DNA from: Frateuria edaphi
GTDB taxonomy: Bacteria > Pseudomonadota > Gammaproteobacteria > Xanthomonadales > Rhodanobacteraceae
Assembly: GCF_021117405.1 (NCBI RefSeq)
Contig: NZ_CP088251.1
Span: forward strand, 3,705,404-3,769,403
DNA length: 64,000 nt
Direction: 5' to 3'
Below, piece by piece: positions 8,342 to 19,477 of this stretch. Under the pieces are notes generated by a model. The model did not search any database and had not been told where the DNA came from. It saw nothing but the letters and a program-made list of their open reading frames with translations. Numbering within the stretch: position 1 is the stretch's first letter; each line of letters begins with the position of its first letter. Made by a program: the position numbers and the translations under genes.

Positions 8342-11300
8342 ATGAACGAGCGACACATCACGCGGGGGGCCATGCCCCGCCGCACAACCCTGACGGTTGC
8401 GCTTGCCATGGGGTTGGGTTTCACCGGCTTTGCCTTCGGCCAAGCCACCACCGGCAGCATCTTCGGCACCGCGCCGGTCGCCGCCGGCGAAACGGTCCTG
8501 GTCCAGGGAGCCAACGGCGCCAGCCGCGAAGTCGCCGTGGACGAAAGCGGCCGCTATTCGGTCACCGTGCCCGTAGGTCGGTACACGGTCACGCTGCGCA
8601 AGGACGGGCAGGTGCTGGCGACCCAGGAGAACGTTGCCGTATCACCCGGCGGCGGTACGCAGGTGCCTTTCGCTGCTGCGACCGCGGAGAACGCGCAGAA
8701 CCTGGGCACCGTGCAGGTGGTGGCCAGCGCGCTGCCCGCGATCGATGTAACAAGCGTCAACTCCAGCACCATCATCACCGCCGCAGACCTTGCCAAGCTT
8801 CCGGTCACGCGTAACGCGGAGTCGATTGCGTTGCTTGCTCCTGGCACGGTCAAAGGTAGCGGCTACTTCGCGAATGCCGTCGCGTTCGGCGGTTCCAGCG
8901 TGTCCGAGAACGCGTACTACGTGAACGGATACAACACGGGCGAGCCCTACCGCAATATCGGCGGTTTCCAGTTGCCCTACGGCGCGATCGACCAGCAGGA
9001 AACCTTGACCGGCGGCTACAGCGCTAAATACGGCCGCTCAGACGGCGGTGTCATCAACCAGATCGGCAAGCGAGGCACCAACGAGTGGCATTTCGGCGCC
9101 CAGGTGGTCTGGCAGCCGCGCTCTCTCCAGGCGAGCCCTCGCAACAACTATTACGGGAACCCCGCCGTACCGTCCGCGATCCCCAACGCCAACAGCGCCG
9201 ACGGCCTGACCCATTATGAATTGGAAGATCCAAGCAAGCCGGGCACGCTGCACCAGTACCGCAACGACAACAAGGAATGGGAAACCGTCTACTCGGCTTA
9301 CGTCGGCGGTCCGCTGATCCAGGACAAGCTGTTCATGTTCCTGGCTGGCGAGATCACGAGGAACCATTCGACCAACGTGGAAACGGATGACCTGGCCAAG
9401 GTCCAGTACAACCAGGACAGGAATACCAAGTTCTACGGAAAGCTGGATTGGAACATCACCGACAACAACGTCTTCGAGCTCACCGCGCTAAAGAACAACA
9501 ATAACACCGGTGCCGGCCGCACCTACGATTTCAACTACGACACGCTGCAGTCCGGCGATTTCGTCACGACCAACGATGTAGTCAAGAACGATGCGACCTT
9601 CTACATCGGTCATTTCACGAGCTACATCACCGACAACGCGACGCTGAGCGTCCTGTACGGCAAGGCCGACTTCAAGGGCCCGACGATCTACGGTCGAGGC
9701 GCGGACAGCGGGCTGCCTTTCATCTCGCGCTCGTACAACCAGGACCCGGCGCTCAACGGCGGTACGCCCATCGTAAACGGCCAGACGAACGTCTCCTGGT
9801 TCTCCGATAACGCGAAAGATTCCACGCGCGGCCTGCGCATCGACTTCGACTACCGCCTGGGCGACCATGACCTGTCGGCAGGTATCGACAACATGCACTA
9901 CGCGGCAAAGAACCGCGGCCAGAACCAGCAGAACCCGTTCAATCCGGACCTGAACTACTACTGGCGCTACTATCCGGGCTACGTTCAGAAGCGCGAGATC
10001 GGCTGGGAAACCAGCATGTCGATGTCGCAGAAGGCCTGGTACCTGCAGGATGCCTGGCAGGTGACCTCGAACGTGCTGCTGAACATCGGTCTTCGCAACG
10101 ACCACTTCACGAACTTCAACGACGTGGGCGAAGCCTTCGTCGACGAGAAGAACCAGTGGGAGCCGCGCATCGGCGTCAGCTGGGACGTGAACGGCGATTC
10201 CTCGCTCAAGATCTATGGCAACGTCGGTCGCTACTACCTGGCGCTTCCCGACAACGCCGCCGAGCGCGCCGCGAACGCGTCCACATTCCTGACCACCACG
10301 TACTACTACACCGGCATCGATGAGAACGGCATACCGACGGGCCTGACCATTCGTACGCCCGAGACCTCGCCCGATGGCGAATACGGCGATCCGAAAGATC
10401 CGCAGCAGGTCACCGCGCGCAACCTGAAGCCGGAATACCTGGACGAGTACATCGCCGGCTTCGACATGCAGCTCAACGATGAGTGGACGTTCGGCGCCAA
10501 GGCGATGTGGCGCGACCTGAAAAGCGCCATCGACGACGAATGCTCGCCCAGCCGCATCGAGGACAAGATGCGCAGCCTGGGGCTGATCACGACGACGGAG
10601 GATTTCGATTCTGCCTCCGGTTACTACAACTCGCTGTATGGCTCTGCGTACTGCCGTCTGATCAACCCGGGCCAGACCAACAACATGCTCATCGTCGCGG
10701 ACGATGGTGCGAGCAGCGTCCTCGTCCCGATGTCCAAGGAAGACTGGGGATACTCGCAAGGCGTCAAGCGCAAGGTTGGTTCCTTGAACCTGTACCTGGA
10801 GCACCCGTTCGACGGCAAGTGGCAGGCGCGCGTCGACTACACCTACACCCATGGTTTCGGCAATACCGAAGGCCAGGTACGCTCCGACTTCGGTCAGCAG
10901 GACGTGTCCAAGACCGAGGACTGGGATTCGGCCGAGTTGATGGATGGCCAGAACGGCGAGCTGATCAATGTGCGCAAGCACCAGATCCGCATCCGCGGCG
11001 CATACCAGATCAGTCCGGAATGGTTGATCTCCGGTACCCTGCTGGCCCAGTCTGGCGTGCCGAAGGAGTGCTTGGGCTACTACGGGCCGGATGGCGTCGG
11101 TGACCCGACCGGATACAACGCCGGCGGCAGCGGCAACTACCACTGGTGTCACGGCATCCGCATGCCCCCAGGTTCGACCGGGCATACACCCTGGACCAAG
11201 CCGCTAAACCTCGGCATCCACTACTCGCCGAGCTTCGCCGACCACAAGCTGGGCATCAACCTGGACATCTTCAACGTCTTCAACGAGCAGAAGGCGGCCC

Positions 11301-11455
11301 AGACCGACCCAGCGGGCGAGGCGGCTTACAACGGCGGCGTCGATGCCGATGGCAACACGGTTCCGGACATCGTCTACGTGAACAATTCCTACGGCGACGC
11401 GCTCTTCTACGAAGAGCCCCGGACCATTCGGCTTTCGGTAACCTACGACTACTGA
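8342..11455 (+). CDS. Oar-like TonB-dependent receptor (paralogue 2)
   Basis: A 1037-residue paralogue of the receptor at 3141. They share the signal peptide style (MNERHITRGAMPRRTTLTVA), the QATTGSIFGTAPVAAGETV opening of the regulatory-like domain, the plug (GGYSAKYGRSDGGVINQI) and stretches such as RGTNEWHFGAQ, YRNDNKEWE and SWDVNGDSSLKIYGNVGRYY. The barrel loops differ, with extra residues around 310-340 (a NYYGNPAVPSAIPNANSADG insertion) and a different cysteine loop. It therefore probably binds a different ligand. It ends in IRLSVTYDY, a typical barrel terminus. ATG 8342 is chosen by GGGGAG spacing and by alignment with the paralogue. It uses more C/G-ending codons than paralogue 1. Confidence 0.9.
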   Translation: MNERHITRGAMPRRTTLTVALAMGLGFTGFAFGQATTGSIFGTAPVAAGETVLVQGANGASREVAVDESGRYSVTVPVGRYTVTLRKDGQVLATQENVAVSPGGGTQVPFAAATAENAQNLGTVQVVASALPAIDVTSVNSSTIITAADLAKLPVTRNAESIALLAPGTVKGSGYFANAVAFGGSSVSENAYYVNGYNTGEPYRNIGGFQLPYGAIDQQETLTGGYSAKYGRSDGGVINQIGKRGTNEWHFGAQVVWQPRSLQASPRNNYYGNPAVPSAIPNANSADGLTHYELEDPSKPGTLHQYRNDNKEWETVYSAYVGGPLIQDKLFMFLAGEITRNHSTNVETDDLAKVQYNQDRNTKFYGKLDWNITDNNVFELTALKNNNNTGAGRTYDFNYDTLQSGDFVTTNDVVKNDATFYIGHFTSYITDNATLSVLYGKADFKGPTIYGRGADSGLPFISRSYNQDPALNGGTPIVNGQTNVSWFSDNAKDSTRGLRIDFDYRLGDHDLSAGIDNMHYAAKNRGQNQQNPFNPDLNYYWRYYPGYVQKREIGWETSMSMSQKAWYLQDAWQVTSNVLLNIGLRNDHFTNFNDVGEAFVDEKNQWEPRIGVSWDVNGDSSLKIYGNVGRYYLALPDNAAERAANASTFLTTTYYYTGIDENGIPTGLTIRTPETSPDGEYGDPKDPQQVTARNLKPEYLDEYIAGFDMQLNDEWTFGAKAMWRDLKSAIDDECSPSRIEDKMRSLGLITTTEDFDSASGYYNSLYGSAYCRLINPGQTNNMLIVADDGASSVLVPMSKEDWGYSQGVKRKVGSLNLYLEHPFDGKWQARVDYTYTHGFGNTEGQVRSDFGQQDVSKTEDWDSAELMDGQNGELINVRKHQIRIRGAYQISPEWLISGTLLAQSGVPKECLGYYGPDGVGDPTGYNAGGSGNYHWCHGIRMPPGSTGHTPWTKPLNLGIHYSPSFADHKLGINLDIFNVFNEQKAAQTDPAGEAAYNGGVDADGNTVPDIVYVNNSYGDALFYEEPRTIRLSVTYDY

Positions 11456-11476
11456 CGAACGCTGGTTGTGCTGCAT

Positions 11477-11511
11477 AGAACCACCGGCCCTTGCGGCCGG
11501 TGGTTCTTTTT
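11477..11511 (+). terminator. Intrinsic terminator of receptor 2
   Basis: A 13-bp stem, AGAACCACCGGCC (11477-11489) and GGCCGGTGGTTCT (11495-11507), with a 5-base loop, then further T to 11511. It lies 22 bases after the receptor stop. It is also between convergent genes. Confidence 0.92.
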
Positions 11512-11543
11512 GAGACACCGGCACCCGCAGAAGAAGCACGGTT

Positions 11544-13175
11544 CTAAGACGACTGCGCGGCCCGTCCGTCCCCCGCGGCAGGCTGCGTGGCCAGTGCCAT
11601 GCGCAGGGGCTCCAGCTGAGCGGCGTAATCACGCCACCTTCCCAGGTTGCGGGTATGGATCGATTCACGCACCTGCGCGCTGCTCGGCGTGGCGACCGGC
11701 GCCGTATTGCGCTCGGGTTGCAGGCAAGCCTCCTCCACGTCCAGACCGCAGTGGGCCAGGACCCGCTGGATGGTCGCGCCCGGGGCTTCCACGAGCTGGG
11801 CGTAAGGGACATCCAGCATCGCGCCAGGCAGGGCTGCGTGCCAGTGACGTGTCAGGCGCGCGTACTGTCCGTAATAGTGAGCCAGCGTTCCCAGATCGTA
11901 GCTGTGGGGCGAGATGTTGCCGAACATCGCCTTGAAGTTGGAAAAGCACGTATCCATCGGGTCGCGGACCATATGCAGGATCGGCGCATGTGGCAGCGCA
12001 CGACGGATGAACGCAACCAATTGGATGTTTCCCGGCAGCTTGTCGATGTAGTAGCGCCGCCCACGCGCCCGCCACTGTGTCTGCCTGAGATAGCGCTGGC
12101 CCACCTGGCGAAGATCGATGTCGCCGATGCGGCCGACGACCTTGAGCAGGCTCCGGGCATTTGCGGGAAGGACGTCCGCGACCCAGTGAAGCTGCCGCCA
12201 GAAGTCGACAATCTCGCCCGCCGAAGCGACCTGCGAATGGCTGGACAGGATGCGGTCGAGCAGGGTGGTACCGGAGCGGGGCATGCCGACGATGAAAATC
12301 GGTGTCGGTCCACCAAAAGCAGGAGCTTCCGCGTGATGCGGATCGTCCCGCGGAAGCTTCAGGAGCGCATCGGTCAGCGCTTCCTCCGTTGCCGCGTCAT
12401 ACGGGTTCAGCCGGCTCATCAGCGCGTTGCATCGCGCGAGCGCTTCCCACGCCTCCTCGTGACGCCCCAGGTCGTCGAGGGTCTTGAAGACCGAGTACTC
12501 GAACTCGGCGCGCGCGAAAGCCGAAGCTGGATCCGACGGCGGGTCCGGCAGGGTGCCCAGTTGTTCGTACAGCCGCGCCAGGTGGTTCGACTCGACCGTC
12601 TGTCGCCGCAGATCGACGAGAACGGCGGCCGCATCACCAAACTGTGGCCACTGCTTCAGGCATTCCTCGAGCATCGCGCCAGCAGCTTCGGCTTGTCCGC
12701 TGAAATGGAGCAACATCGCATACAGGCGCCAGGAGTCGGGCGTCCGGATGCCGGCCTTCATCGCACGCTCGGCCATCTGGAGTGCTTCGGGTACATCCCC
12801 GATCATGAAGCGCAGATTCGCCTGCGTGGCCAGCAGGTCGGCCGGGGGGTCGGGTGCCTGCGCCAACAACTCCAGGCACGAACGTGCCGCCACGATTTCC
12901 CCCCGGGCGACCAGATACTGAACCAGGATGGCGATCAGAGGCGCATCCCTGGGCAGGCGACCGAGCGCCGCCAGCAATGGGCGGGTCGACGCTTGCATCC
13001 GGCCCTGGCGGAACAGTGCCTCCGAAAGCTGGATGCTCGAGGCAAGGTCATTCGGTGCCTGCTGCAGGACGGATTCCAGGATGGCCTGCGCGGCGACCCA
13101 TTGCTCATTCTCGATGCAGGTCTTGGCACGTTGCCGAAGCGAAGCGAGCGAGCCGGGGCTGGCGGAGGTGGTCAT
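11544..13175 (-). CDS. TPR-repeat sulfotransferase family protein
   Basis: A 543-residue protein in two parts. Residues about 1-240 are alpha-helical TPR-like repeats (AQAILESVLQQAPNDLASSI, EALFRQGRMQAS, MIGDVPEALQMAERAM). Residues about 285-520 are a sulfotransferase domain with the PAPS 5'-phosphosulfate loop PIFIVGMPRSGTTLLDRILS and the 3'-phosphate segment HMVRDPMDTCFSNF. Such enzymes transfer sulfate from PAPS to proteins or small molecules. Genes of this type often sit beside Oar-like TonB receptors in Xanthomonadales (family knowledge), and here it is convergent with receptor 2. The substrate is unknown. No signal peptide is seen, so it is probably cytoplasmic. Confidence 0.88.
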   Translation of the reverse strand: MTTSASPGSLASLRQRAKTCIENEQWVAAQAILESVLQQAPNDLASSIQLSEALFRQGRMQASTRPLLAALGRLPRDAPLIAILVQYLVARGEIVAARSCLELLAQAPDPPADLLATQANLRFMIGDVPEALQMAERAMKAGIRTPDSWRLYAMLLHFSGQAEAAGAMLEECLKQWPQFGDAAAVLVDLRRQTVESNHLARLYEQLGTLPDPPSDPASAFARAEFEYSVFKTLDDLGRHEEAWEALARCNALMSRLNPYDAATEEALTDALLKLPRDDPHHAEAPAFGGPTPIFIVGMPRSGTTLLDRILSSHSQVASAGEIVDFWRQLHWVADVLPANARSLLKVVGRIGDIDLRQVGQRYLRQTQWRARGRRYYIDKLPGNIQLVAFIRRALPHAPILHMVRDPMDTCFSNFKAMFGNISPHSYDLGTLAHYYGQYARLTRHWHAALPGAMLDVPYAQLVEAPGATIQRVLAHCGLDVEEACLQPERNTAPVATPSSAQVRESIHTRNLGRWRDYAAQLEPLRMALATQPAAGDGRAAQSS

Positions 13176-13225
13176 GCAGCCATATTAGCCGGCCGTTCAG
13201 CGGGGCGGCGGCCGCCGAGCACGTG

Positions 13226-13978
13226 TCAATCGGTGTGCAGCTCGGCCACGAAATCGTAGATGTCGCCGCGATACCACGAGCTGGTGAATTCCACCACGCG
13301 ACCGTCGTCCAGGAAGCTGCGCCGCTCGATGCTCAAGCCCGCGCTGCCGGGGGCCACGTGCAGCAGGCGGGCGTGCTGGGCGCTGAGCGAGACCGCGCGA
13401 AGTCGCTGCAGGGCGCGGCGGGGGCGGGCGTTGCGTTGTTCCAGCGCTTCGTAGAGCGAATCGCGCACCGCCATGGGATCGGGGAGCACGCTGGCGGGCA
13501 CCACGCTGCGCTCGATCGCCAGCGGCTCGTCGCCCGCGTAGCGCACGCGATGCAATCGCACCACCGCGGCGCCGGGCGAAAGATTCATTGCCATTGCCTC
13601 CTCCGGCGTGACCTCGCCGATACCGCGCTCGAAGAACTCCGATCGCGGATTCAGGCCGCGCGCGCGCAGGTCCTCGGTGAAGCTGGTCAGCCGCGACATC
13701 GGCTTGACGATGCGCTCGGCGACGAAGGTGCCGGCGCCGTGGCGCTGGGTCAGTAGGCCTTCCTCGACCAGGCCAGCGATGGCCTTGCGCACGGTCACGC
13801 GCGAGAGGCCCAGCGCGTGGGAAAGATCGCGTTCGCTGGGCAACGCCTGGCCCGGCTCGATGTCACGGTGCTCGACCACGGTGCGGATCGCCCGGCGCAG
13901 CCGCAGGTAGGCCAGCGGCTGGCGCGTCTCGGGGCTGTCGCAGAGGCGGCGGTATTCGGCGGCGAGCGCGGTTTCCAT
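13226..13978 (-). CDS. GntR-family (HutC/UTRA) transcriptional regulator
   Basis: A 250-residue regulator with an N-terminal winged helix-turn-helix at about residues 20-90 (PSERDLSHALGLSRVTVRKA, then GLLTQRHGAGTFV) and a UTRA effector domain at about 105-245 (SFTEDLRARG, RLHRVRYAGDEPLAIERSVV). HutC-type GntR proteins usually respond to a sugar phosphate or acid intermediate. It is transcribed away from zwf with 162 bases between the starts, so it probably controls the Entner-Doudoroff genes and itself. A likely ligand is an intermediate such as 6-phosphogluconate or KDPG, but this is inference. The start has only a weak ribosome site. Confidence 0.85.
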   Translation of the reverse strand: METALAAEYRRLCDSPETRQPLAYLRLRRAIRTVVEHRDIEPGQALPSERDLSHALGLSRVTVRKAIAGLVEEGLLTQRHGAGTFVAERIVKPMSRLTSFTEDLRARGLNPRSEFFERGIGEVTPEEAMAMNLSPGAAVVRLHRVRYAGDEPLAIERSVVPASVLPDPMAVRDSLYEALEQRNARPRRALQRLRAVSLSAQHARLLHVAPGSAGLSIERRSFLDDGRVVEFTSSWYRGDIYDFVAELHTD

Positions 13979-14061
13979 GCCGGAACCATACCAATCTCAC
14001 ACCATTTGCGGCAAGCCGCCATGAAAACGTATGCATAGCGTCCACGCATGGCTGCGTAATC

Positions 14062-14080
14062 TGGTATTTCACTGGTACCA
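14062..14080. promoter_or_regulatory. Candidate GntR operator in the divergent zwf promoter
   Basis: TGGTATTTCACTGGTACCA contains a direct TGGTA repeat, and its right half TGGTACCA (14073-14080) is palindromic. A third related half-site, ATACCAAT (complement ATTGGTAT), lies at 13988-13995 near the regulator's own start. HutC/NagR-type proteins are known to bind TGGT...ACCA-like sites. The position 60 bases before the zwf start fits repression. Confidence 0.5.
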
Positions 14081-14140
14081 TCCTCGGCGCCCAGGCGGGA
14101 TGGCCCATTCCGTCTGCCCAACCCGCAATCGAGGTGAACC

Positions 14141-15607
<1,467 letters not shown>

Positions 15608-15676
15608 CGCGAGGTTTCACCGGATGCTGGCAACGCGCTCCCGACACTGTCGAACCCTTTCTCCGCCAGTGTGCCC

Positions 15677-16390
15677 ATGACGATCTTGAACAACGCCGAC
15701 ACCCACCATTTCGCGGACGGTCGTGCGCTCGCCACGGCACTGGCCGGGCGCGTGGCCGATCGCCTGCGCGCGGGGTTGCTCGAGCGCGACTTCGCATTGC
15801 TCGCCGTGTCCGGCGGACGCACGCCGCTACATTTCTTCGAGCTGCTGTCGCAGGCGCCGATGGACTGGTCGCGGGTGCAGGTGACCCTGGTCGACGAGCG
15901 CTGGGTGGACGAAAGCGATCCACGCTCCAACGCGCGCCTGGTGCGCGAGCACCTGCTGCAGCACGCCGCAGCCACGGCCCGCTTTGTGCCCTTGTACACC
16001 GGCGCCGCCACGCCGGAGGAAGGCCAAGCCGAGGCCGGCCGGCGCATCCATGCACTGCCGCTGCCGTTCGATGCGGTCGTGCTGGGCATGGGCCTGGACG
16101 GCCACACCGCCTCGTTCTTCCCGGGCGGCGACCAGCTCGAAGCGGCGCTGGATCCGAACCAACCCAGCGGCGTGCTGCCGATGCGCGCACCCGGCGCTGG
16201 CGAGCCACGCATCACTCTCACGCTGGCCACCCTGCTCCAGACCCGCCACCTGTTCCTGCACATCGAAGGCGAAGACAAGCGCGACGTGCTGGCCCAGGCC
16301 CGGTTGGGGCTGGGTGCGGCCGCGCATTATCCGGTGCGTACCGTGCTGGCGCGCTCGCCGGTGCCGGTCGCCGTCTACTGGTGTCCCTGA
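15677..16390 (+). CDS. pgl: 6-phosphogluconolactonase
   Basis: Hydrolyses 6-phosphogluconolactone to 6-phosphogluconate. The 237-residue product carries the family signatures AVSGGRTPLHFFELL, VTLVDERWV near residue 75, and VVLGMGLDGHTASFFPG. The last holds the conserved G-x-D-G-H-T-A-S active-site motif. ATG 15677 is preferred to the in-frame GTG six bases earlier; neither has a strong ribosome site. It is second in the Entner-Doudoroff operon, 69 bases after zwf. Confidence 0.94.
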   Translation: MTILNNADTHHFADGRALATALAGRVADRLRAGLLERDFALLAVSGGRTPLHFFELLSQAPMDWSRVQVTLVDERWVDESDPRSNARLVREHLLQHAAATARFVPLYTGAATPEEGQAEAGRRIHALPLPFDAVVLGMGLDGHTASFFPGGDQLEAALDPNQPSGVLPMRAPGAGEPRITLTLATLLQTRHLFLHIEGEDKRDVLAQARLGLGAAAHYPVRTVLARSPVPVAVYWCP

Positions 16391-16440
16391 CTGTCGTTTG
16401 ATCGCCGACCCATGGCCGGCAACGCTTTGGAGTTCCTGCA

Positions 16441-18258
16441 ATGAGTTCGCTGCATCCCGTCGTCGCCGAAGTCACCGCACGCCTCATCGAGCGCAGCCGC
16501 GGGAGCCGCGCGGCCTACCTCGCACGCATCGAGGCGGCCGCGGGAGGTGACGGCCCGCATCGCGCGCAACTGTCCTGCGGCAACCTCGCGCACGGCTTCG
16601 CTGGCTGCACCGGCACGGACAAGGCCGCGTTGCGCGAAGGCCGCGCGCCGAACATCGGCATCGTCACCGCCTACAACGACATGCTCTCGGCGCATCGGCC
16701 CTACGAGCGCTACCCGGCGCTGATCCGCGAACTCGCCCGCGAGTCCGGCGCCACGGCACAGGTCGCCGGCGGCGTGCCGGCGATGTGCGATGGCGTCACG
16801 CAGGGTCGCGCCGGCATGGAGCTGTCACTGTTCTCGCGCGACGTGATCGCCATGGCCACCGCCGTGGCGCTCTCGCACGACATGTTCGACGGCGCGCTCT
16901 ACCTGGGGATATGCGACAAGATCGTGCCAGGCCTCCTGATCGGCGCGCTCAGCTTCGGCCACCTGCCCGGCGCGTTCGTGCCGTCGGGTCCGATGCCTAG
17001 CGGCATTCCCAACGAGCAGAAATCGAAAGTGCGCCAGGCCTACGCCGAGGGCAAGGCCTCGCGCGCGGAGTTGCTGGAAGTCGAAGCGGCTTCCTACCAC
17101 AGCCCCGGCACCTGCACGTTCTACGGCACCGCCAACTCCAACCAGATGCTGATGGAGATCATGGGCCTGCAGCTGCCCGGATCCAGCTTCGTGGCGCCCG
17201 ACACGCCACTGCGCGACGCGCTCACCCGCGCCGCGGTGCAGGCGGTGATTACCCATGCGGCGCCGGCCACGCGCCTGCCGCTGGGCCACATCGTCGACGA
17301 GCGCGCGATCGTCAACGGCGTGGTCGGCCTGCACGCCACCGGCGGTTCGACCAACCACCTGCTGCACCTGGTCGCGATGGCGCGTGCCGCCGGCATTGCG
17401 CTCAGCTGGGACGACTTCGACGCGCTCTCCTCGGTGGTGCCGCTGCTGGCACGCGTGTACCCGAACGGCTACGCCGACGTGAACCAGTTCCACGAGTCCG
17501 GCGGCATGGCCTTCCTGATCGACCAGCTGCTCGATGCCGGCCTCTTGCATGCGGACGTGCAGACGCTCGCCGGCAAGGGCCTGGCTGCCTATACCTGCGT
17601 GCCGGAGCTCGACGGCGCCGGACGGCTGGCGTGGCGGCCGGTCAGCAAGCAGAGCGCCAACCGCGGCGTGCTGCGCGGCGCGGAGGAGCCGTTCCGGCCC
17701 GATGGCGGCCTGCGCCTGCTCGACGGCAACCTGGGCCGTGCGGTCATCAAGGTGTCCGCCGTGCCGGAGGACCGCCTGCTGATCGAAGCCCCGGCCGTGG
17801 TGTTCGACGACCAGGACGCGGTCCGCGTCGCCTTCGAACGCGGCGAACTCAATCGCGACTTCGTGGCGGTCGTGCGCTTCCAGGGCCCACAGGCGATCGG
17901 CATGCCGGAACTGCACAAGCTCACGCCCACGCTCGCCGTGCTGCAGGATCGCGGCCATCGCATCGCGCTGGTCACCGACGGGCGCATGTCCGGCGCCTCC
18001 GGACGCGTGCCGGCGGCGATCCACGTCACGCCGGAAGCCGCCGCGGATGGGCCTCTGGCGCGCGTGCGCGAGGGCGACATGGTTCGCCTGGATTGTGTGA
18101 ATGGACGTCTGGACGTCCTGGTCGATGCCGCCGAACTCGCTGCCCGCGCGCCCGCGGCGGGCAGCCAGGCCGCCCACCAGGCCGGCACCGGCCGCGAGCT
18201 GTTCGAGATGTTCCGCCGCAACGCCATGAACGCCGACCTCGGCGCTGGCGTGCTGTAA
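16441..18258 (+). CDS. edd: Phosphogluconate dehydratase
   Basis: Converts 6-phosphogluconate to 2-keto-3-deoxy-6-phosphogluconate, the defining Entner-Doudoroff step. A 605-residue IlvD/Edd-family protein with the iron-sulfur and active-site regions [30 protein letters not shown] and [12 protein letters not shown], and later [23 protein letters not shown] near residue 515. TTGGAG lies a few bases before ATG 16441. The length and motifs favour Edd over dihydroxy-acid dehydratase, and so does its position between pgl and eda. Confidence 0.96.
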   Translation: MSSLHPVVAEVTARLIERSRGSRAAYLARIEAAAGGDGPHRAQLSCGNLAHGFAGCTGTDKAALREGRAPNIGIVTAYNDMLSAHRPYERYPALIRELARESGATAQVAGGVPAMCDGVTQGRAGMELSLFSRDVIAMATAVALSHDMFDGALYLGICDKIVPGLLIGALSFGHLPGAFVPSGPMPSGIPNEQKSKVRQAYAEGKASRAELLEVEAASYHSPGTCTFYGTANSNQMLMEIMGLQLPGSSFVAPDTPLRDALTRAAVQAVITHAAPATRLPLGHIVDERAIVNGVVGLHATGGSTNHLLHLVAMARAAGIALSWDDFDALSSVVPLLARVYPNGYADVNQFHESGGMAFLIDQLLDAGLLHADVQTLAGKGLAAYTCVPELDGAGRLAWRPVSKQSANRGVLRGAEEPFRPDGGLRLLDGNLGRAVIKVSAVPEDRLLIEAPAVVFDDQDAVRVAFERGELNRDFVAVVRFQGPQAIGMPELHKLTPTLAVLQDRGHRIALVTDGRMSGASGRVPAAIHVTPEAAADGPLARVREGDMVRLDCVNGRLDVLVDAAELAARAPAAGSQAAHQAGTGRELFEMFRRNAMNADLGAGVL

Positions 18259-18322
18259 CCCCGGTACCTTGCAGGAGTCCCCAGGTGGACTCCCGCAAGA
18301 CGCCCTCACCGCAGGAAAACCC

Positions 18323-18967
18323 ATGGCCTCGGATGCCTACCAGAACGAACTTGCCAGCCTCATGCGCCTCGCGCCGGTGATCCCGGTGGTCGTGATCGAG
18401 GACGCTCGCGCCGCCGTGCCGATGGCGCGTGCGCTGGTCGCCGGTGGCGTGCCAGCGATCGAGGTGACCCTTCGTACTCCCGCCGCGCTGGAAGCCGTGC
18501 GTGCGATTGCCGCCGAAGTCGAGGGCGCGGTGGTCGGCGTGGGTACGGTGCTGGGCGAGACCGACCTGCGCGCGGCGTACGAGGCCGGGGCCCGTTTCGC
18601 CGTATCGCCGGGAGTCACCCCGCGCTTGCTGGATGCGGCCGAGGACGTCCCGCTGGCCCTGCTCCCCGGCGCGGCCACCGCCAGCGAGGCGATGGGCTTG
18701 CTGGAACGCGGCTATCGCCACCTGAAATTCTTCCCGGCGGTACCGGCCGGCGGCGCCCGGCTGTTGGCTGCATGGGCCGGCCCGCTGCCGCAGCTGCGCT
18801 TCTGCCCGACCGGCGGCATCAGCGCGGCGAGCGCCGCCGAATTCCTCGCCCTGCCCAACGTGTTGTGCGTGGGCGGCTCGTGGCTCACCCCGGCGGACAA
18901 GCTCGCCACCGGCGACTGGGCCGGGGTCGAGGCCCTGGCGCGCGCCGCCGCAAACCTGCGGGCCTAG
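18323..18967 (+). CDS. eda: KDPG aldolase (2-dehydro-3-deoxy-phosphogluconate aldolase)
   Basis: Splits KDPG into pyruvate and glyceraldehyde-3-phosphate. A 214-residue class I aldolase with the catalytic Glu47 in IEVTLRT and the Schiff-base Lys135 in HLKFFPA, plus the phosphate-binding FCPTGGI. ATG 18323, after GCAGGAAAA, gives the usual family N terminus; an upstream in-frame ATG (18269) would add 18 residues unlike the family. It ends the zwf-pgl-edd-eda run, 64 bases after edd. Confidence 0.95.
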   Translation: MASDAYQNELASLMRLAPVIPVVVIEDARAAVPMARALVAGGVPAIEVTLRTPAALEAVRAIAAEVEGAVVGVGTVLGETDLRAAYEAGARFAVSPGVTPRLLDAAEDVPLALLPGAATASEAMGLLERGYRHLKFFPAVPAGGARLLAAWAGPLPQLRFCPTGGISAASAAEFLALPNVLCVGGSWLTPADKLATGDWAGVEALARAAANLRA

Positions 18968-19052
18968 ACTCTTTGCAGAACCCCGCTTGAGCGATGCTCT
19001 CGACCTTTGTTGGAGAGAACACATCGCCCACAGGTGGGCTTCTGCGGGCGGC

Positions 19053-19361
19053 TTACCGCCTTTCGGGCGCGAGGCCATCCAGTCGCGCCACCAGTGCCGC
19101 GTGCGCCGCCGCATCCACCGGCTTGTGCGTGACCGTGCCCGTGGCCGGGTAACGGCCGAGAAAATGGCCGTTCTTCCAGTCCCGCGCCGGCCGCACCGGC
19201 CGCGGCACGAAGCCCCCGCCGCAGTTGGGGCACACACCCTGCAGCACCTGTTCGACGCAGTCGTGGCAGAAGGTGCATTCGAACGAGCAGATGCGCGCGT
19301 CGGTCGACGAGGGCGGTAGCGGCTTGTCGCAGTGCTCGCAGGTCGGGCGAAGTTCGAGCAT
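19053..19361 (-). CDS. DUF1272 domain zinc-ribbon-like protein
   Basis: A 102-residue cytoplasmic protein matching the DUF1272 pattern. It opens MLELRPTCEHCDKPLPP and has further cysteine pairs (ARICSFECTFCHDCVE and VCPNCGG), so it probably binds zinc. The function of the family is unknown. GGAG lies just upstream of the ATG. It is convergent with eda and divergent from the transporter gene. A proline/arginine-rich tail follows the zinc motifs. Confidence 0.88.
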   Translation of the reverse strand: MLELRPTCEHCDKPLPPSSTDARICSFECTFCHDCVEQVLQGVCPNCGGGFVPRPVRPARDWKNGHFLGRYPATGTVTHKPVDAAAHAALVARLDGLAPERR

Positions 19362-19477
19362 GGGAAGGCTCCGGTGGAGAGGCGTTCGTGGTGGGCCTGT
19401 GCGAACGGCAGACCGTAGATGGCGCGAGGGAAACCGCGCGTCCCCATTATTCTTCCGTCTTTGCCCAGGACTTCGCC

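Noticed and set aside
14030..14039. TATGCATA-like sequence as the zwf -10 box
   Set aside because: No -35 at a suitable distance was convincing, so no promoter was annotated there.
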